From the NCBI RefSeq assembly GCF_014649375.1, contig NZ_BMSX01000002.1:610295-674294 (forward strand): DNA of 64,000 nucleotides, written 5' to 3'. Shown here piece by piece: positions 7,777 through 16,803 of this stretch. Source of the stretch: Streptomyces aurantiogriseus. GTDB taxonomy: Bacteria > Actinomycetota > Actinomycetes > Streptomycetales > Streptomycetaceae. The number at the start of each line of letters is the position of its first letter. Position 1 is the stretch's first letter. The notes beneath the pieces were generated by a model, which had not been told where the DNA came from, ran no database searches, and saw only the letters and a list, made by a program, of their open reading frames with translations. The translations under genes were made by a program, and so were the position numbers.

Positions 7777-10008
7777 ATGTCTCACCTCCGCGCACCGGCC
7801 GCACGCGCAGACCGCCGTGAGAGCGGACGGCACGGACGCCCGGTCGCCCGCCCCGCACCCGCACCGGCCGAGACACACATACGGCCTCAGCTTCTGCGCC
7901 TCGCCGTACTCCCTCCGACCGCCGTCGCCCTCAGCGCCTGCGCGGCCGTCCTGTTCGCCGTGCGCTCCACCGGCACCCGGCCCGGCCCGACCCTGTGGGC
8001 CGTCCTGGCCGGCGCGGTCGGAGTGACCGCCGCGGGCATCCTGATCGCGGCCGTGGCCGCCGACCGCGCCGCCCGCTCCGTCAGCGACCGCGTCGCCGCG
8101 CTGCGCCGCAACAGCGCACACGGCGAGGCCGACCTGCGGGCCCTGCTCGACACGCTGCGCCGCGGCGAGGCCCCGCCCCAGCGCACGTCGCGCGGCGGCC
8201 CGCCCGCCGACGCCGACGAGTTCGAGCTGCTCGCCGCCGACCTCTCGCGCGCCCACGACGGGGCCGTCACCGCCGTCGTCCAGGCCGCCCAGCTCTCCAG
8301 CCAGGCCGGCAGCGAACAGAAGCTCGAGGTCTTCGTCAACCTCGCGCGGCGTCTTCAGTCGCTCGTGCACCGCGAGATCTCGATCCTCGACGAGCTGGAG
8401 AACGAGATCGAGGACCCCGACCTCCTCAAGGGCCTCTTCCACGTCGACCACCTCGCCACCCGCATCCGCCGCCACGCCGAGAACCTCGCCGTGCTCGGCG
8501 GCGCCGTCTCCCGGCGGCAGTGGAGCAACCCCGTCTCCATGATCGAGGTGCTGCGCTCCGCCATCGCCGAGGTCGAGCAGTACTCCCGGGTCAAGCTGGT
8601 CCCGCCGATCGACGGCGAGCTGCGCGGGCACGCGGTCGCCGACGTCATCCACCTGCTCGCCGAACTCGTCGAGAACGCCACGGTCTTCTCCGCCCCGCAC
8701 ACCCAGGTGCTGCTGCGCGCCAACCTCGTCACCTCCGGGCTCGCCGTCGAGGTCGAGGACCGGGGCCTCGGTATGCCCGCCGAGGAACAGAACCGGATGA
8801 ACGCCCTGCTCGCCGACCCCGACCAGGTGAACGTCGGCCGCCTGCTGGCCGACGGCCGCATCGGCCTCTTCGTCGTCTCCCAGCTCGCCCGCCGCCACGG
8901 CATCCGGGTCCGCCTGCAGTCCAACATCTACGGCGGGGTCCAGGCCGTCCTCGTCGTTCCACAGGCCCTGTTGGGCTCGGCGACGGTACTGCCCGTGCCG
9001 CAGGCGGAGGAGAGCCGCGGGGGAGCGGTGCCGGCGGGCGAGGACACACCGGGGCGGACGCCCCGGACGGTGCCGGGACAGGCCCAGGTCCGGGCCGACA
9101 CCCGGACACCGGCCGGCCGGACCCCGACCTCCGGCCCGAGCAGCCAGACCCCGGCGGCCGGTCCGGCCGGCCGGACCCGGACACCCCGGACGCAGGCCGC
9201 CCCGACGGCCGGGGCGTCTCCGTCCGGTACGCCGGTCACGGCCGGGGGACACCGAAGGGCCGACGGGCCGTCGGCGCAGCCCACGTCCGCCGGGGGCCGG
9301 CCGCCGTCCCCCGCACAGCCGCGGAACACCTCGGGCGGGGAACGGCCGCCGCTCACTCCGCAGGCCGTGCCCCCGAACCCGCAGCCCGTGCCCCCGAACC
9401 CGCAGGCCGGCCCCGGAACCCGACTCCAGGGCGGGTCACCCGTCCCACCCGGCCGCCCCCAGCACGACGCCCCGCGCGTGCACGACCGTGGCCCGGCCCC
9501 GCTGCCCGTGCGCGGCGCCCACGAGGAGCGGCCCAACCCGGCGGAGGCCGTCCCCGGTATCCGGCCCGGCGACCGGCCCGTCGTCGACGAGAACGCGGGC
9601 CGCGTACCGACCCCGCGCGCGGGCGCCGTGCGCGGCACCATGGGCAAGCCCCAACTGCCCCGCCGCCGCGCCCAGGAGCACATCGTGCCCCAGCTGCGCG
9701 GTGGCCCGGCCCCGCGCCAGGACGGCGAGCAGCCCGCCGGCCACGACCCCGGCCTGATGGCGGCCTTCCAGCGCGGCATCGTCCTCGCGGAGGCTCAGCA
9801 GAGCCTGGAGGCGGAGGCCCTGGAACCGGCCCCGTACACGGCACCGGACCCCCTGAGGCCCTCGCCGCCCGCCACGGACGTACCGCACCCGTCCGCCCTG
9901 TCCGAAGCACGCCCCGCGCACGCCCCCGCCGCCCCCGAGGCGTACGGCGTGTCCGGCCCCGACCACCACCCCACCACCCGGCACGACGGGAGCGCACCAG
10001 CCGGATGA
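7777..10008 (+). CDS. cvnA: Conservon sensor histidine kinase-like protein CvnA
   Basis: A 743-residue protein. Two membrane segments lie around residues 30-80 (LLRLAVLPPTAVALSACAAV and TLWAVLAGAVGVTAAGILIA). They are followed by a helical dimerisation region and a GHKL ATPase domain with N-box HLLAELVENATVF, G1 motif VEDRGLGM and G2 motif GRIGLFVVSQLARRHG. The C-terminal ~300 residues are Pro/Gly/Arg-rich and probably disordered. CvnA is the membrane sensor of the four-gene actinobacterial conservon, which is thought to act like a G-protein-coupled receptor complex with CvnB, CvnC and CvnD. The start at ATG 7777 has GAGGA six bases upstream; an in-frame start at 7654 is less likely. The stop overlaps an ATG (ATGA). 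Confidence 0.9.
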   Translation: MSHLRAPAARADRRESGRHGRPVARPAPAPAETHIRPQLLRLAVLPPTAVALSACAAVLFAVRSTGTRPGPTLWAVLAGAVGVTAAGILIAAVAADRAARSVSDRVAALRRNSAHGEADLRALLDTLRRGEAPPQRTSRGGPPADADEFELLAADLSRAHDGAVTAVVQAAQLSSQAGSEQKLEVFVNLARRLQSLVHREISILDELENEIEDPDLLKGLFHVDHLATRIRRHAENLAVLGGAVSRRQWSNPVSMIEVLRSAIAEVEQYSRVKLVPPIDGELRGHAVADVIHLLAELVENATVFSAPHTQVLLRANLVTSGLAVEVEDRGLGMPAEEQNRMNALLADPDQVNVGRLLADGRIGLFVVSQLARRHGIRVRLQSNIYGGVQAVLVVPQALLGSATVLPVPQAEESRGGAVPAGEDTPGRTPRTVPGQAQVRADTRTPAGRTPTSGPSSQTPAAGPAGRTRTPRTQAAPTAGASPSGTPVTAGGHRRADGPSAQPTSAGGRPPSPAQPRNTSGGERPPLTPQAVPPNPQPVPPNPQAGPGTRLQGGSPVPPGRPQHDAPRVHDRGPAPLPVRGAHEERPNPAEAVPGIRPGDRPVVDENAGRVPTPRAGAVRGTMGKPQLPRRRAQEHIVPQLRGGPAPRQDGEQPAGHDPGLMAAFQRGIVLAEAQQSLEAEALEPAPYTAPDPLRPSPPATDVPHPSALSEARPAHAPAAPEAYGVSGPDHHPTTRHDGSAPAG

Positions 10009-10088
10009 GCACCCCCCTGACCACCCCCGCCCCCACCCCCACCCCCACCGCTCCCGCAGACCTTCGTACCCCAAGGAGTCGATCCACC

Positions 10089-10523
10089 ATGGCGAGCGAT
10101 GCGCCGACCGGCCTCGTATCCGATCTCGACTGGCTGATGAGCGGCCTCGTCCAGCGCGTACCGCACACGACCAGTGCGGTCCTCCTCTCCTGCGACGGCC
10201 TCGTGAAGTCCGTGCACGGCCTCGACCCCGACAGCGCCGACCACATGGCCGCCCTGGCCTCCGGTCTGTACTCCCTCGGCCGCAGCGCCGGTGTCCGCTT
10301 CGGTGACGGCGGGGACGTGCGCCAGGTCGTCGTCGAGCTCGACTCGACCCTGCTGTTCGTCACCACGGCCGGTTCCGGCACCTGCCTCGCCGTCCTCGCG
10401 GGCCGCGAGGCCGACGCCGCGGTCCTCGGCTACGAGATGGCGATGCTCGTCAAGAGCGTCCGCCCCTACCTGGTGACCGCGCCCCGGCAGCACGCCGTGG
10501 AACCCTCGGTGATGGGGCCTTGA
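10089..10523 (+). CDS. cvnB: Roadblock/LC7-domain protein CvnB
   Basis: A 144-residue roadblock/LC7 protein (DWLMSGLVQRVPHTTSAVLLSCDGLV ending VKSVRPYL), the class of small proteins that bind and regulate small GTPases. It is the second member of the conservon. The start at ATG 10089 follows AAGGAG by ten bases and gives the usual N-terminus MASDAPTGLV. An alternative ATG at 10005 overlaps the cvnA stop (ATGA) and would add a 28-residue Pro/Thr-rich tail, so both starts may be used. It partners CvnA, CvnC and CvnD. Confidence 0.92.
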   Translation: MASDAPTGLVSDLDWLMSGLVQRVPHTTSAVLLSCDGLVKSVHGLDPDSADHMAALASGLYSLGRSAGVRFGDGGDVRQVVVELDSTLLFVTTAGSGTCLAVLAGREADAAVLGYEMAMLVKSVRPYLVTAPRQHAVEPSVMGP

Positions 10524-10897
10524 GCGTGGTGGCGGCCGGCGACGGGCCCTGGCTCGACGACGCGGCCGGACGCCTGGTGCGCCCGTTCACGGTCAGCAAC
10601 GGCCGCACCGAGCCCACCGTCGCCCTCGACCTCATGTCCCAGGTGAGAGCCACCGGGGTGACCCCCCTCGGCTACCTCGGCCCCGAGCACGCGCAGGCCC
10701 TCGACCTGTGCCGGGCACCCGTCCCGGTCGCCGAGGTCGCCGCCCATCTGAAGCTGCCGGCGGCGGTCACCAAGGTGCTGCTGTCGGACCTCCTCGACTG
10801 CGGGGCGCTGACCACCAAGCCCCCCGAGTTCCACCACAACCCCACCGACCGGGCCCTACTGGAGGCAGTGCTCGATGGACTACGACGCCAGCTCTGA
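10520..10897 (+). CDS. cvnC: DUF742 protein CvnC
   Basis: A 125-residue DUF742 protein, the third conservon component, with a winged-helix-like core (VPVAEVAAHLKLPAAVTKVLLSDLLDCGAL). The start is TTG 10520, overlapping the cvnB stop as TTGA; GTG 10526 is an alternative two codons in. The 3' end overlaps cvnD by 23 bases, consistent with coupled translation and a fixed complex stoichiometry. Confidence 0.9.
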   Translation: MSVVAAGDGPWLDDAAGRLVRPFTVSNGRTEPTVALDLMSQVRATGVTPLGYLGPEHAQALDLCRAPVPVAEVAAHLKLPAAVTKVLLSDLLDCGALTTKPPEFHHNPTDRALLEAVLDGLRRQL

Positions 10898-11510
10898 GCG
10901 CGACGAGTGCGACGACGGCCCCGCCCCCGCCCCCTTTCCCACCGCGCTGAAGCTCCTGGTCGCGGGCGGGTTCGGGGTCGGCAAGACGACCTTCGTCGGC
11001 GCGGTCAGCGAGATCGCGCCCCTCAGCACCGAAGAGCTGCTCACCACGGTCAGCGCCGCGACCGACAACCTCGACGGCATCGAGAACAAGGTCGAGACGA
11101 CCGTGGCGATGGACTTCGGCCGCATCACGCTCGACCCGCACCACGTGCTGTACCTGTTCGGCACCCCCGGACAGGAGCGGTTCTGGTTCATGTGGGACGA
11201 GCTGTCCGAGGGCGCCCTCGGCGCGGTCGTCCTCGCCGACACTCGCCGGCTGGAGGAGTGCTTCGCGGCCATCGACTTCTTCGAGGAACGCGGCCTCGGG
11301 TTCATCGTCGCCATCAACGAGTTCGACGGAGCCCACCGCTACGACCCCGAGGAGGTGCGCGCGGCCCTGGACCTGCACCCGGAGATCCCCGTCGTGCGCT
11401 GCGACGCCCGGATCTCCGCCTCCGGCGTCCAGACCCTCCTCACCCTCGTCAGGCACCTCATCGCGCACGCACCGGCAGCACCCCAGCCGAGCCGCGGCGC
11501 CCACAGGTGA
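10875..11510 (+). CDS. cvnD: Conservon GTPase CvnD
   Basis: A 211-residue Ras-like nucleotide-binding protein of the Gtr1/RagA-type conservon family. P-loop AGGFGVGKTT at residues 30-39, switch II region LFGTPGQERFWFMWDE (GTPGQ in place of the classical DxxG) and base-recognition motif INEFD, a variant of NKxD. It is expected to cycle at the membrane with CvnA-CvnC. The ATG at 10875 lies inside the end of cvnC. Confidence 0.93.
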   Translation: MDYDASSERDECDDGPAPAPFPTALKLLVAGGFGVGKTTFVGAVSEIAPLSTEELLTTVSAATDNLDGIENKVETTVAMDFGRITLDPHHVLYLFGTPGQERFWFMWDELSEGALGAVVLADTRRLEECFAAIDFFEERGLGFIVAINEFDGAHRYDPEEVRAALDLHPEIPVVRCDARISASGVQTLLTLVRHLIAHAPAAPQPSRGAHR

Positions 11511-11571
11511 TCCCCGCACACCACGCACCGGAGCCGCACATGCCGTACGTCCACAGCGACGGAGCACGCCC

Positions 11572-12141
11572 ATGAGCTACGACCCGCCGCGCCCGGCCGG
11601 TCGACTGCTGCTCACCCCCGAGGACAAGGAAGCTCCCGCCCGCACCCGAAGACTGCGCCGACTCGGCCTCGGGGAGCGGCCGGACCCCGCCCTCGACGCC
11701 TTCGCGGACCGACTCGCCGAGCTGACCGGGGCGCCGTACGCCATGGTCAACTTCGTCGGCGAGGAACGGCAGTTCTTCGCCGGGCTGCACACGCCGGACG
11801 GCGGCCGCGCCGCTCGCGGCGGCAAGCCCGAGCTGGGCCGCCGGCTGGCCCGCGACCACGGCTACTGCCCGCATGTCGTCGTACGGCGCAAGGCGCTGGT
11901 CCTGGAGGACGTCCGCGACTATCCGCGCTTCGCCGGCAACCCCGTCGTCGACGAGTACGGCATCCGCTCCTACCTCGGCGCCCCACTCCTCGACACGACG
12001 GGCATGGTGCTCGGCACGGTGTGCGTCGCCGATCTCGCGCCGCGGCCCTGGGGAAGGACGGGGCTGGAGACCATCAAGGCGACCGCGGCGGATCTCGCCG
12101 GGCGGCTGGAACGGCGGGAGGCCGGAGGATTCCCGCCGTGA
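11572..12141 (+). CDS. GAF-domain protein attached to the conservon
   Basis: A 189-residue protein consisting almost entirely of one GAF domain (DPALDAFADRLAELTGAPYAMVNFV, FCxx-like HGYCPHVV, GIRSYLGAPLLDTTGMVLGTVCVAD). It has no output domain. It starts 61 bases after cvnD on the same strand with no terminator between, so it probably belongs to the conservon transcript. It could supply small-ligand or redox sensing to the CvnABCD complex. The position, 6 residues after a conserved-type Cys, is suggestive but the ligand is unknown. Confidence 0.85.
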   Translation: MSYDPPRPAGRLLLTPEDKEAPARTRRLRRLGLGERPDPALDAFADRLAELTGAPYAMVNFVGEERQFFAGLHTPDGGRAARGGKPELGRRLARDHGYCPHVVVRRKALVLEDVRDYPRFAGNPVVDEYGIRSYLGAPLLDTTGMVLGTVCVADLAPRPWGRTGLETIKATAADLAGRLERREAGGFPP

Positions 12142-12182
12142 GCGGTGCCTCGGCCTTCGGCGGCAGGTGTGCCGTGCGACCG

Positions 12183-12788
12183 TCAGACGCTCCGCCAGAT
12201 GTTGTCGAAGGCGGCTTCCTCGACGGACCGTCGCTGCCGTACGGCCACCAGTTCCGTCACCGCGTCGCCGACTGCGGCCAGCACGGTCACCACCGGTTCG
12301 GTCAGCGGACCCGGGAAGCCGTCGGCCGGTTCGTCCCGGATACCGGCGGCGGCGGCCAGCGCGGCGAGGACCGGCTCACCCGACGCCCAGCGTTCGGCGG
12401 CATGGCGACGGGCCGGTGACTCAGCCGGCGTGGGGCGGGCGGGCCGTGCGGCGAACAGGCGGCCGCGTGGCCGGGTGAGCAGCCCGTCCGCCTCCAGCCG
12501 GGCGGTGTAGGCCGAGAGCAGGCCACGGCCGCGGCGCCACAACCAGTCCTCGACCGCCTCGTACGGTTCCTCTCGGACGAGGGACGACGCGGCCTGAGCC
12601 AGCAGGCGGTCCTGCGCGGCCGGCGACGGGCCGGGCACGAGGCGGTCGCCGTCGAGGACGAGCGCTCCGACCTCTGCCAGGTCGATCACCTCGGCTCCCG
12701 CGAGGGCGAGGGACAGCTCGCCCTGCTCCACGGGGCGCACGGGCGGCACGTCCAACGAGACGAACAACAGGTCCTGGGCTGTGGTCAT
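12183..12788 (-). CDS. GPP34/GOLPH3-family phosphoprotein
   Basis: A 201-residue all-helical protein of the GPP34 (GOLPH3-like) family: MTTAQDLLFVSLDVP, then ELSLALAGAEVIDLAEVGAL, an Arg/Trp-rich segment WLWRRGRGLLSAYTARLEADGLL and a C-terminal VTELVAVRQRRSVEEAAFDNIW. The eukaryotic homologue binds phosphatidylinositol-4-phosphate at the Golgi; actinobacterial members are widespread but without assigned function. The start was set at ATG 12788 (GGAG six bases upstream); an in-frame ATG at 12863 would add 25 residues unlike the family. It is convergent with the GAF gene, 41 bases apart. Confidence 0.83.
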   Translation of the reverse strand: MTTAQDLLFVSLDVPPVRPVEQGELSLALAGAEVIDLAEVGALVLDGDRLVPGPSPAAQDRLLAQAASSLVREEPYEAVEDWLWRRGRGLLSAYTARLEADGLLTRPRGRLFAARPARPTPAESPARRHAAERWASGEPVLAALAAAAGIRDEPADGFPGPLTEPVVTVLAAVGDAVTELVAVRQRRSVEEAAFDNIWRSV

Positions 12789-12991
12789 GAGCGTCTCCCC
12801 GTCGGTCGGTCCCCCCGTCCAGGGTCGCACGTCGCCGAGAGGCGTGAAGCAGAGCTGTGGCACCGCTTAAGAAAGTCTCGATGGACCGGGTCGCCGCCGT
12901 ACGGCAGATTGCTACGGGATTCCACCCCTCTCCCCGGCACGGGCTCCTTCGGCATGCCCGGCGCGGGGTCTCACCCACAGGAGCCGTAGCG

Positions 12992-14020
12992 TTGAAGGCG
13001 CTGGTCAAGGAGAAGGCGGAGCCCGGGCTGTGGCTCGCGGACGTCCCGGAGCCCGCCGTCGGACCCGGCGACGTGCTGATCAAGGTGCTCCGCACCGGCA
13101 TCTGCGGCACCGACCTGCACATCCGGGCCTGGGACGGCTGGGCGCGGCAGGCGATCCGCACCCCGCTCGTGGTCGGGCACGAGTTCGTCGGCGAGGTCGT
13201 CGACACCGGACGCGATGTCACCGACGTGAAGATCGGTGACCGGGTGAGCGGCGAAGGGCACCTGGTGTGCGGCAAGTGCCGCAACTGCCTCGCCGGGCGC
13301 CGCCATCTGTGCCGGGCCACCGTCGGTCTCGGTGTCGGCCGCGACGGTGCCTTCGCCGAGTACGTCGCCCTGCCCGTGGCCAACGTCTGGGTGCACCGCG
13401 TGCCGGTCGACCTCGATGTGGCGGCGATCTTCGACCCGTTCGGCAACGCGGTGCACACCGCGCTCTCCTTCCCGCTGGTCGGCGAGGACGTCCTGATCAC
13501 CGGCGCCGGCCCGATCGGCCTGATGGCCGCCGCCGTCGCCCGGCACGCGGGCGCCCGCAACGTCGTCGTCACCGACGTCAGCGAGGAGCGCCTGGAACTG
13601 GCCCGCAAGATCGGCGCGAGCCTCGCCCTGAACGTGTCGCAGGCGTCCATCGCCGACGGACAGCGGGAGTTGGGCCTGCGCGAGGGCTTCGACATCGGGC
13701 TGGAGATGTCCGGGCGCCCCGAGGCCCTGCGCGACATGATCGCCAACATGACGCACGGCGGCCGTATCGCCATGCTCGGCCTGCCGTCCGAGGAGTTCCC
13801 GGTCGACTGGGCCCGCATCGTCACCTCGATGATCACCATCAAGGGCATCTACGGCCGTGAGATGTTCGAGACCTGGTACGCGATGTCGGTCCTCCTGGAG
13901 GGCGGCCTCGACCTCGCCCCCGTGATCACCGGCCGCTACGACCACCGCGACTTCGAGGCGGCGTTCGCGGACGCGGCGAGCGGCCGCGGCGGCAAGGTCA
14001 TCCTCGACTGGACCGCGTGA
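12992..14020 (+). CDS. tdh: L-threonine 3-dehydrogenase
   Basis: A 342-residue zinc alcohol-dehydrogenase-family enzyme, the usual Tdh length. Catalytic zinc ligands Cys38 (GICGTDLH) and His63-Glu64 (GHEFVGEV); structural zinc Cys93, 96, 99 and 107; NAD-binding [20 protein letters not shown]. It oxidises L-threonine to 2-amino-3-oxobutyrate, the substrate of Kbl, encoded 36 bases downstream. The start is TTG 12992 ([18 protein letters not shown] eight bases upstream), because the upstream in-frame extension does not resemble the family. Nothing certain is seen in the 203-base gap before it. Confidence 0.95.
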   Translation: MKALVKEKAEPGLWLADVPEPAVGPGDVLIKVLRTGICGTDLHIRAWDGWARQAIRTPLVVGHEFVGEVVDTGRDVTDVKIGDRVSGEGHLVCGKCRNCLAGRRHLCRATVGLGVGRDGAFAEYVALPVANVWVHRVPVDLDVAAIFDPFGNAVHTALSFPLVGEDVLITGAGPIGLMAAAVARHAGARNVVVTDVSEERLELARKIGASLALNVSQASIADGQRELGLREGFDIGLEMSGRPEALRDMIANMTHGGRIAMLGLPSEEFPVDWARIVTSMITIKGIYGREMFETWYAMSVLLEGGLDLAPVITGRYDHRDFEAAFADAASGRGGKVILDWTA

Positions 14021-14056
14021 CTCCCCTTCTTCGCAAGCACTTTCAGGAGCTTTTCG

Positions 14057-15250
14057 ATGTTCGACTCCGTACGCGACGACCTTCGCGCCACCCTCGACGA
14101 GATCCGCGCCGCCGGCCTGCACAAGCCCGAGCGCGTCATCGGCACCCCGCAGTCCGCGACCGTGAACGTCACCGCGGGCGGCCGGCCCGGCGAGGTCCTC
14201 AACTTCTGCGCCAACAACTACCTCGGCCTGGCCGACCATCCCGAGGTGATCGCCGCCGCCCACGAGGCCCTGGACCGCTGGGGCTACGGCATGGCGTCCG
14301 TGCGCTTCATCTGCGGCACGCAGGAGGTGCACAAGGAGCTGGAGGCGCGGCTGTCCGCCTTCCTCGGTCAGGAGGACACGATCCTGTACTCCTCCTGCTT
14401 CGACGCCAACGGCGGTGTCTTCGAGACGCTGCTGGGCCCCGAGGACGCGGTGATCTCCGACGCGCTGAACCACGCCTCGATCATCGACGGCATCCGGCTG
14501 TCCAAGGCACGCCGCTTCCGGTACGCCAACCGTGATCTGGCCGACCTGGAGGCGCAGTTGAAGGAGGCGTCCGACGCGCGCCGCCGACTGATCGTCACCG
14601 ACGGCGTCTTCTCCATGGACGGCTATGTGGCGCCCCTGCGCGAGATCTGCGACCTCGCCGACCGCTACGACGCCATGGTCATGGTCGACGACTCGCACGC
14701 CGTCGGCTTCGTCGGCCCCGGCGGCCGCGGCACGCCCGAGCTGCACGGCGTGATGGACCGCGTCGACATCATCACCGGCACGCTGGGCAAGGCGCTCGGC
14801 GGCGCCTCCGGCGGTTACGTCGCCGCCCGCGCCGAGATCGTGGCGCTCCTGCGCCAGCGCTCCCGCCCGTACCTCTTCTCCAACACCCTCGCTCCGGTGA
14901 TCGCCGCGGCCTCGCTGAAGGTCCTGGACCTGCTGGAGTCCGCCGACGACCTGCGCGTACGGCTCGCCGAGAACACGGCCCTGTTCCGCCGCCGTATGAC
15001 CGGCGAGGGCTTCGACATCCTCCCCGGCGACCACGCCATCGCGCCCGTGATGATCGGTGACGCGGCGAAGGCGGGCCGGATGGCCGAGCTGCTGCTGGAG
15101 CGCGGGGTGTACGTGATCGGCTTCTCCTACCCGGTCGTCCCGCAGGGCCAGGCCCGTATCCGCGTCCAGCTGTCCGCCGCGCACTCCCTGCAGGACGTGA
15201 ACCGGGCGGTGGACGCGTTCGTGGCGTCGCGGGCGGAGCTGGGGGACTGA
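14057..15250 (+). CDS. kbl: Glycine C-acetyltransferase (2-amino-3-ketobutyrate CoA ligase)
   Basis: A 397-residue PLP enzyme of the alpha-oxoamine synthase family. The PLP lysine is Lys245 in [20 protein letters not shown] carries the Asp/His that hold the cofactor. It converts 2-amino-3-oxobutyrate plus CoA to glycine and acetyl-CoA, completing threonine catabolism begun by Tdh. The upstream AGGAGC fits a ribosome-binding site. A LysR gene follows 31 bases later. Confidence 0.95.
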   Translation: MFDSVRDDLRATLDEIRAAGLHKPERVIGTPQSATVNVTAGGRPGEVLNFCANNYLGLADHPEVIAAAHEALDRWGYGMASVRFICGTQEVHKELEARLSAFLGQEDTILYSSCFDANGGVFETLLGPEDAVISDALNHASIIDGIRLSKARRFRYANRDLADLEAQLKEASDARRRLIVTDGVFSMDGYVAPLREICDLADRYDAMVMVDDSHAVGFVGPGGRGTPELHGVMDRVDIITGTLGKALGGASGGYVAARAEIVALLRQRSRPYLFSNTLAPVIAAASLKVLDLLESADDLRVRLAENTALFRRRMTGEGFDILPGDHAIAPVMIGDAAKAGRMAELLLERGVYVIGFSYPVVPQGQARIRVQLSAAHSLQDVNRAVDAFVASRAELGD

Positions 15251-15268
15251 GCAGCCCGGACATATTGC

Positions 15269-15274
15269 GATAAT
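15269..15274 (+). promoter_or_regulatory. -10 element of leaderless lysR transcript
   Basis: GATAAT, seven bases before the ATG at 15282, within an AT-rich island in an otherwise GC-rich stretch. No ribosome-binding site is present, so the mRNA is probably leaderless. Confidence 0.45.
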
Positions 15275-15281
15275 CGTTCAC

Positions 15282-16184
15282 ATGATCGAAGCGCGGCGGC
15301 TCCACATCCTCCGTGCGGTGGCCGACCACCGCACGGTGACGGCGGCTGCCGCCGCGCTGTACCTCACGCCCTCCGCCGTCTCCCAGCAGCTCACGGCCCT
15401 GGAGCAGGAGACCGGCCACCGCCTGGTCGAGCGTGGCGCCAAGGGTGTACGGCTCACCCCGGCCGGCGAGATCCTGCTCGCCCACACCCATGTGGTCCTC
15501 GCCCAGCTGGAGCGGGCCGAGGCGGAACTGGCCGCCTACGGCTCCGGGGCCGCCGGGACGGTCACGGTCGCCGCCTTCGCCACCGGCATCGCCCTGGTCG
15601 TGGCGCCCGCGGTGGCCCGGCTCGCCGGCACCGCGCCGGGGATAAGGATCCGCGTCCAGGACGCCGAGGGCGACGCCAGCCTGCCGATGGTCCTCGACCG
15701 TCAGGTCGATGTCGCGGTCGCCGTCGAGTACCGCGGGGCCCCGTCCGCCGACGATCCGCGCCTCACCCATGTCCCGCTGTACGCCGAGCCCTTCGACGCC
15801 GTCGTCCCGGTCACCCACCGGCTGGCCGACGCCGCCGAGGTGCCCCTCGCCGAGCTGGCTAAGGACGCGTGGATCGGGCCGTACCCCGGCAACCCCTGCC
15901 ACGACGTGGTGGTCCTGGCCTGTGAGCACGCCGGATTCCAGCCCCGCCTGGAGCACTCCTCGGACGACTTCCGCGCGGTCGTCGCGCTGGCCTCGGCCGA
16001 CGCCGGTGTGGCCCTCGTGCCGCGTTCGGCGCTGCGTGGCATGGAGCTGAGCGGGGTCGTCGTCCGGCCGGTCGACGGGGTCGCGCCCACCCGCCGCGTC
16101 TTCGCGGCCGTACGTCGTGGCGCGGAGGAGCACCCGCTGATCCGGCCGGTGCTGGAGGCGTTGGGGGAGACCGCGCGGGCGTGA
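15282..16184 (+). CDS. LysR-family transcriptional regulator
   Basis: A 300-residue LysR protein: N-terminal winged HTH (MIEARRLHILRAVADHRTV, AAALYLTPSAVSQQLTALEQETG), linker helix with VLAQLERAEAELAAYGSG, then a two-lobed effector domain. The first-residue pattern and the GAAGTVTVAAF start of the effector domain resemble the ArgP/IciA-like amino-acid-responsive branch. It follows tdh-kbl by 31 bases but seems to have its own leaderless promoter, so it may control them or a distant target. The effector is unknown. Confidence 0.88.
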   Translation: MIEARRLHILRAVADHRTVTAAAAALYLTPSAVSQQLTALEQETGHRLVERGAKGVRLTPAGEILLAHTHVVLAQLERAEAELAAYGSGAAGTVTVAAFATGIALVVAPAVARLAGTAPGIRIRVQDAEGDASLPMVLDRQVDVAVAVEYRGAPSADDPRLTHVPLYAEPFDAVVPVTHRLADAAEVPLAELAKDAWIGPYPGNPCHDVVVLACEHAGFQPRLEHSSDDFRAVVALASADAGVALVPRSALRGMELSGVVVRPVDGVAPTRRVFAAVRRGAEEHPLIRPVLEALGETARA

Positions 16185-16206
16185 GCGTTCCGTAACGGCC
16201 GCGTTT

Positions 16207-16233
16207 CATATCTGGGATAGCGTCCCGGATATG
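16207..16233. promoter_or_regulatory. 27-bp operator overlapping -10 and start codon of the XRE gene
   Basis: Left arm CATATCTGGGA (16207-16217) and right arm TCCCGGATATG (16223-16233) pair at 10 of 11 positions across a 5-base spacer. The last three bases of the right arm are the ATG of the XRE/cupin gene and the centre contains TAGCGT (16218-16223), a good -10 seven bases before that ATG. A bound protein would block transcription of this leaderless gene, as expected for an autorepressor. Confidence 0.65.
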
Positions 16234-16803
16234 AGAACCGAAACGGAAGGCGCGGTGGATGTCCGGCTCGCCGCCCGTCTGGCCGAGCTGCGGGCCGAAC
16301 GCGGCTGGTCCCTGGGGGAGTTGGCCGAGCGCAGCGGGGTGAGCCGCTCGACCCTGTCGCGTGCCGAGCGGGCGGAGGTCAGCCCGACGGCCGCGCTGCT
16401 CAACCGCCTGTGCCACGTCTACGGGCGGACCATGTCCCGGCTGCTCAGCGAGGTCGAGGCGGAGCCCGCGCCGCTGGTGCGGGCCACCGAGCAGCCCGTC
16501 TGGGAGGACCGCGCCTCCGGATTCCTCCGGCGCTCGGTGTCGCCCCCGCACCCCGGACTGCGTGGCGAACTCGTCGAGGGCCGGCTCGCCCCGGGCGCCG
16601 ACATCGCCTACGACCGGCCGCCCGTCCCCGGCCTGGAGCAGCACATCTGGGTGCTGGACGGCGCCCTCGACGTCACGGCCCAGGACGTCGACCACCACCT
16701 CGACGCCGGCGACTGCCTGCGGCTTCGGGTGTGGGGGCCGACGCGGTTCCGGTGCGCGGGCGACGCGGACGTGCGGTACGTCCTGGCGGTGGTGCTCCCA
16801 TGA
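16231..16803 (+). CDS. XRE-family regulator with C-terminal cupin domain
   Basis: A 190-residue regulator. HTH-XRE domain at residues ~10-65 (LAARLAELRAERGWSLGELAERSGVSRSTLSRAERAE contains the classic HTH) and a small cupin barrel at ~110-185 (VPGLEQHIWVLDGALDVTAQD, LDAGDCLRLRVWGPTRFRC). Such proteins sense a small metabolite in the cupin and repress a neighbouring transporter or enzyme gene. The stop overlaps the start of a GNAT gene (ATGA), so the regulator probably controls itself and the acetyltransferase through the palindrome at its start codon. Confidence 0.9.
   Translation: MRTETEGAVDVRLAARLAELRAERGWSLGELAERSGVSRSTLSRAERAEVSPTAALLNRLCHVYGRTMSRLLSEVEAEPAPLVRATEQPVWEDRASGFLRRSVSPPHPGLRGELVEGRLAPGADIAYDRPPVPGLEQHIWVLDGALDVTAQDVDHHLDAGDCLRLRVWGPTRFRCAGDADVRYVLAVVLP

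Noticed and set aside
12971..15184. Long minus-strand open frame opposite tdh-kbl
   Set aside because: The plus strand encodes two enzymes with all catalytic residues; the opposite translation has no recognisable fold.
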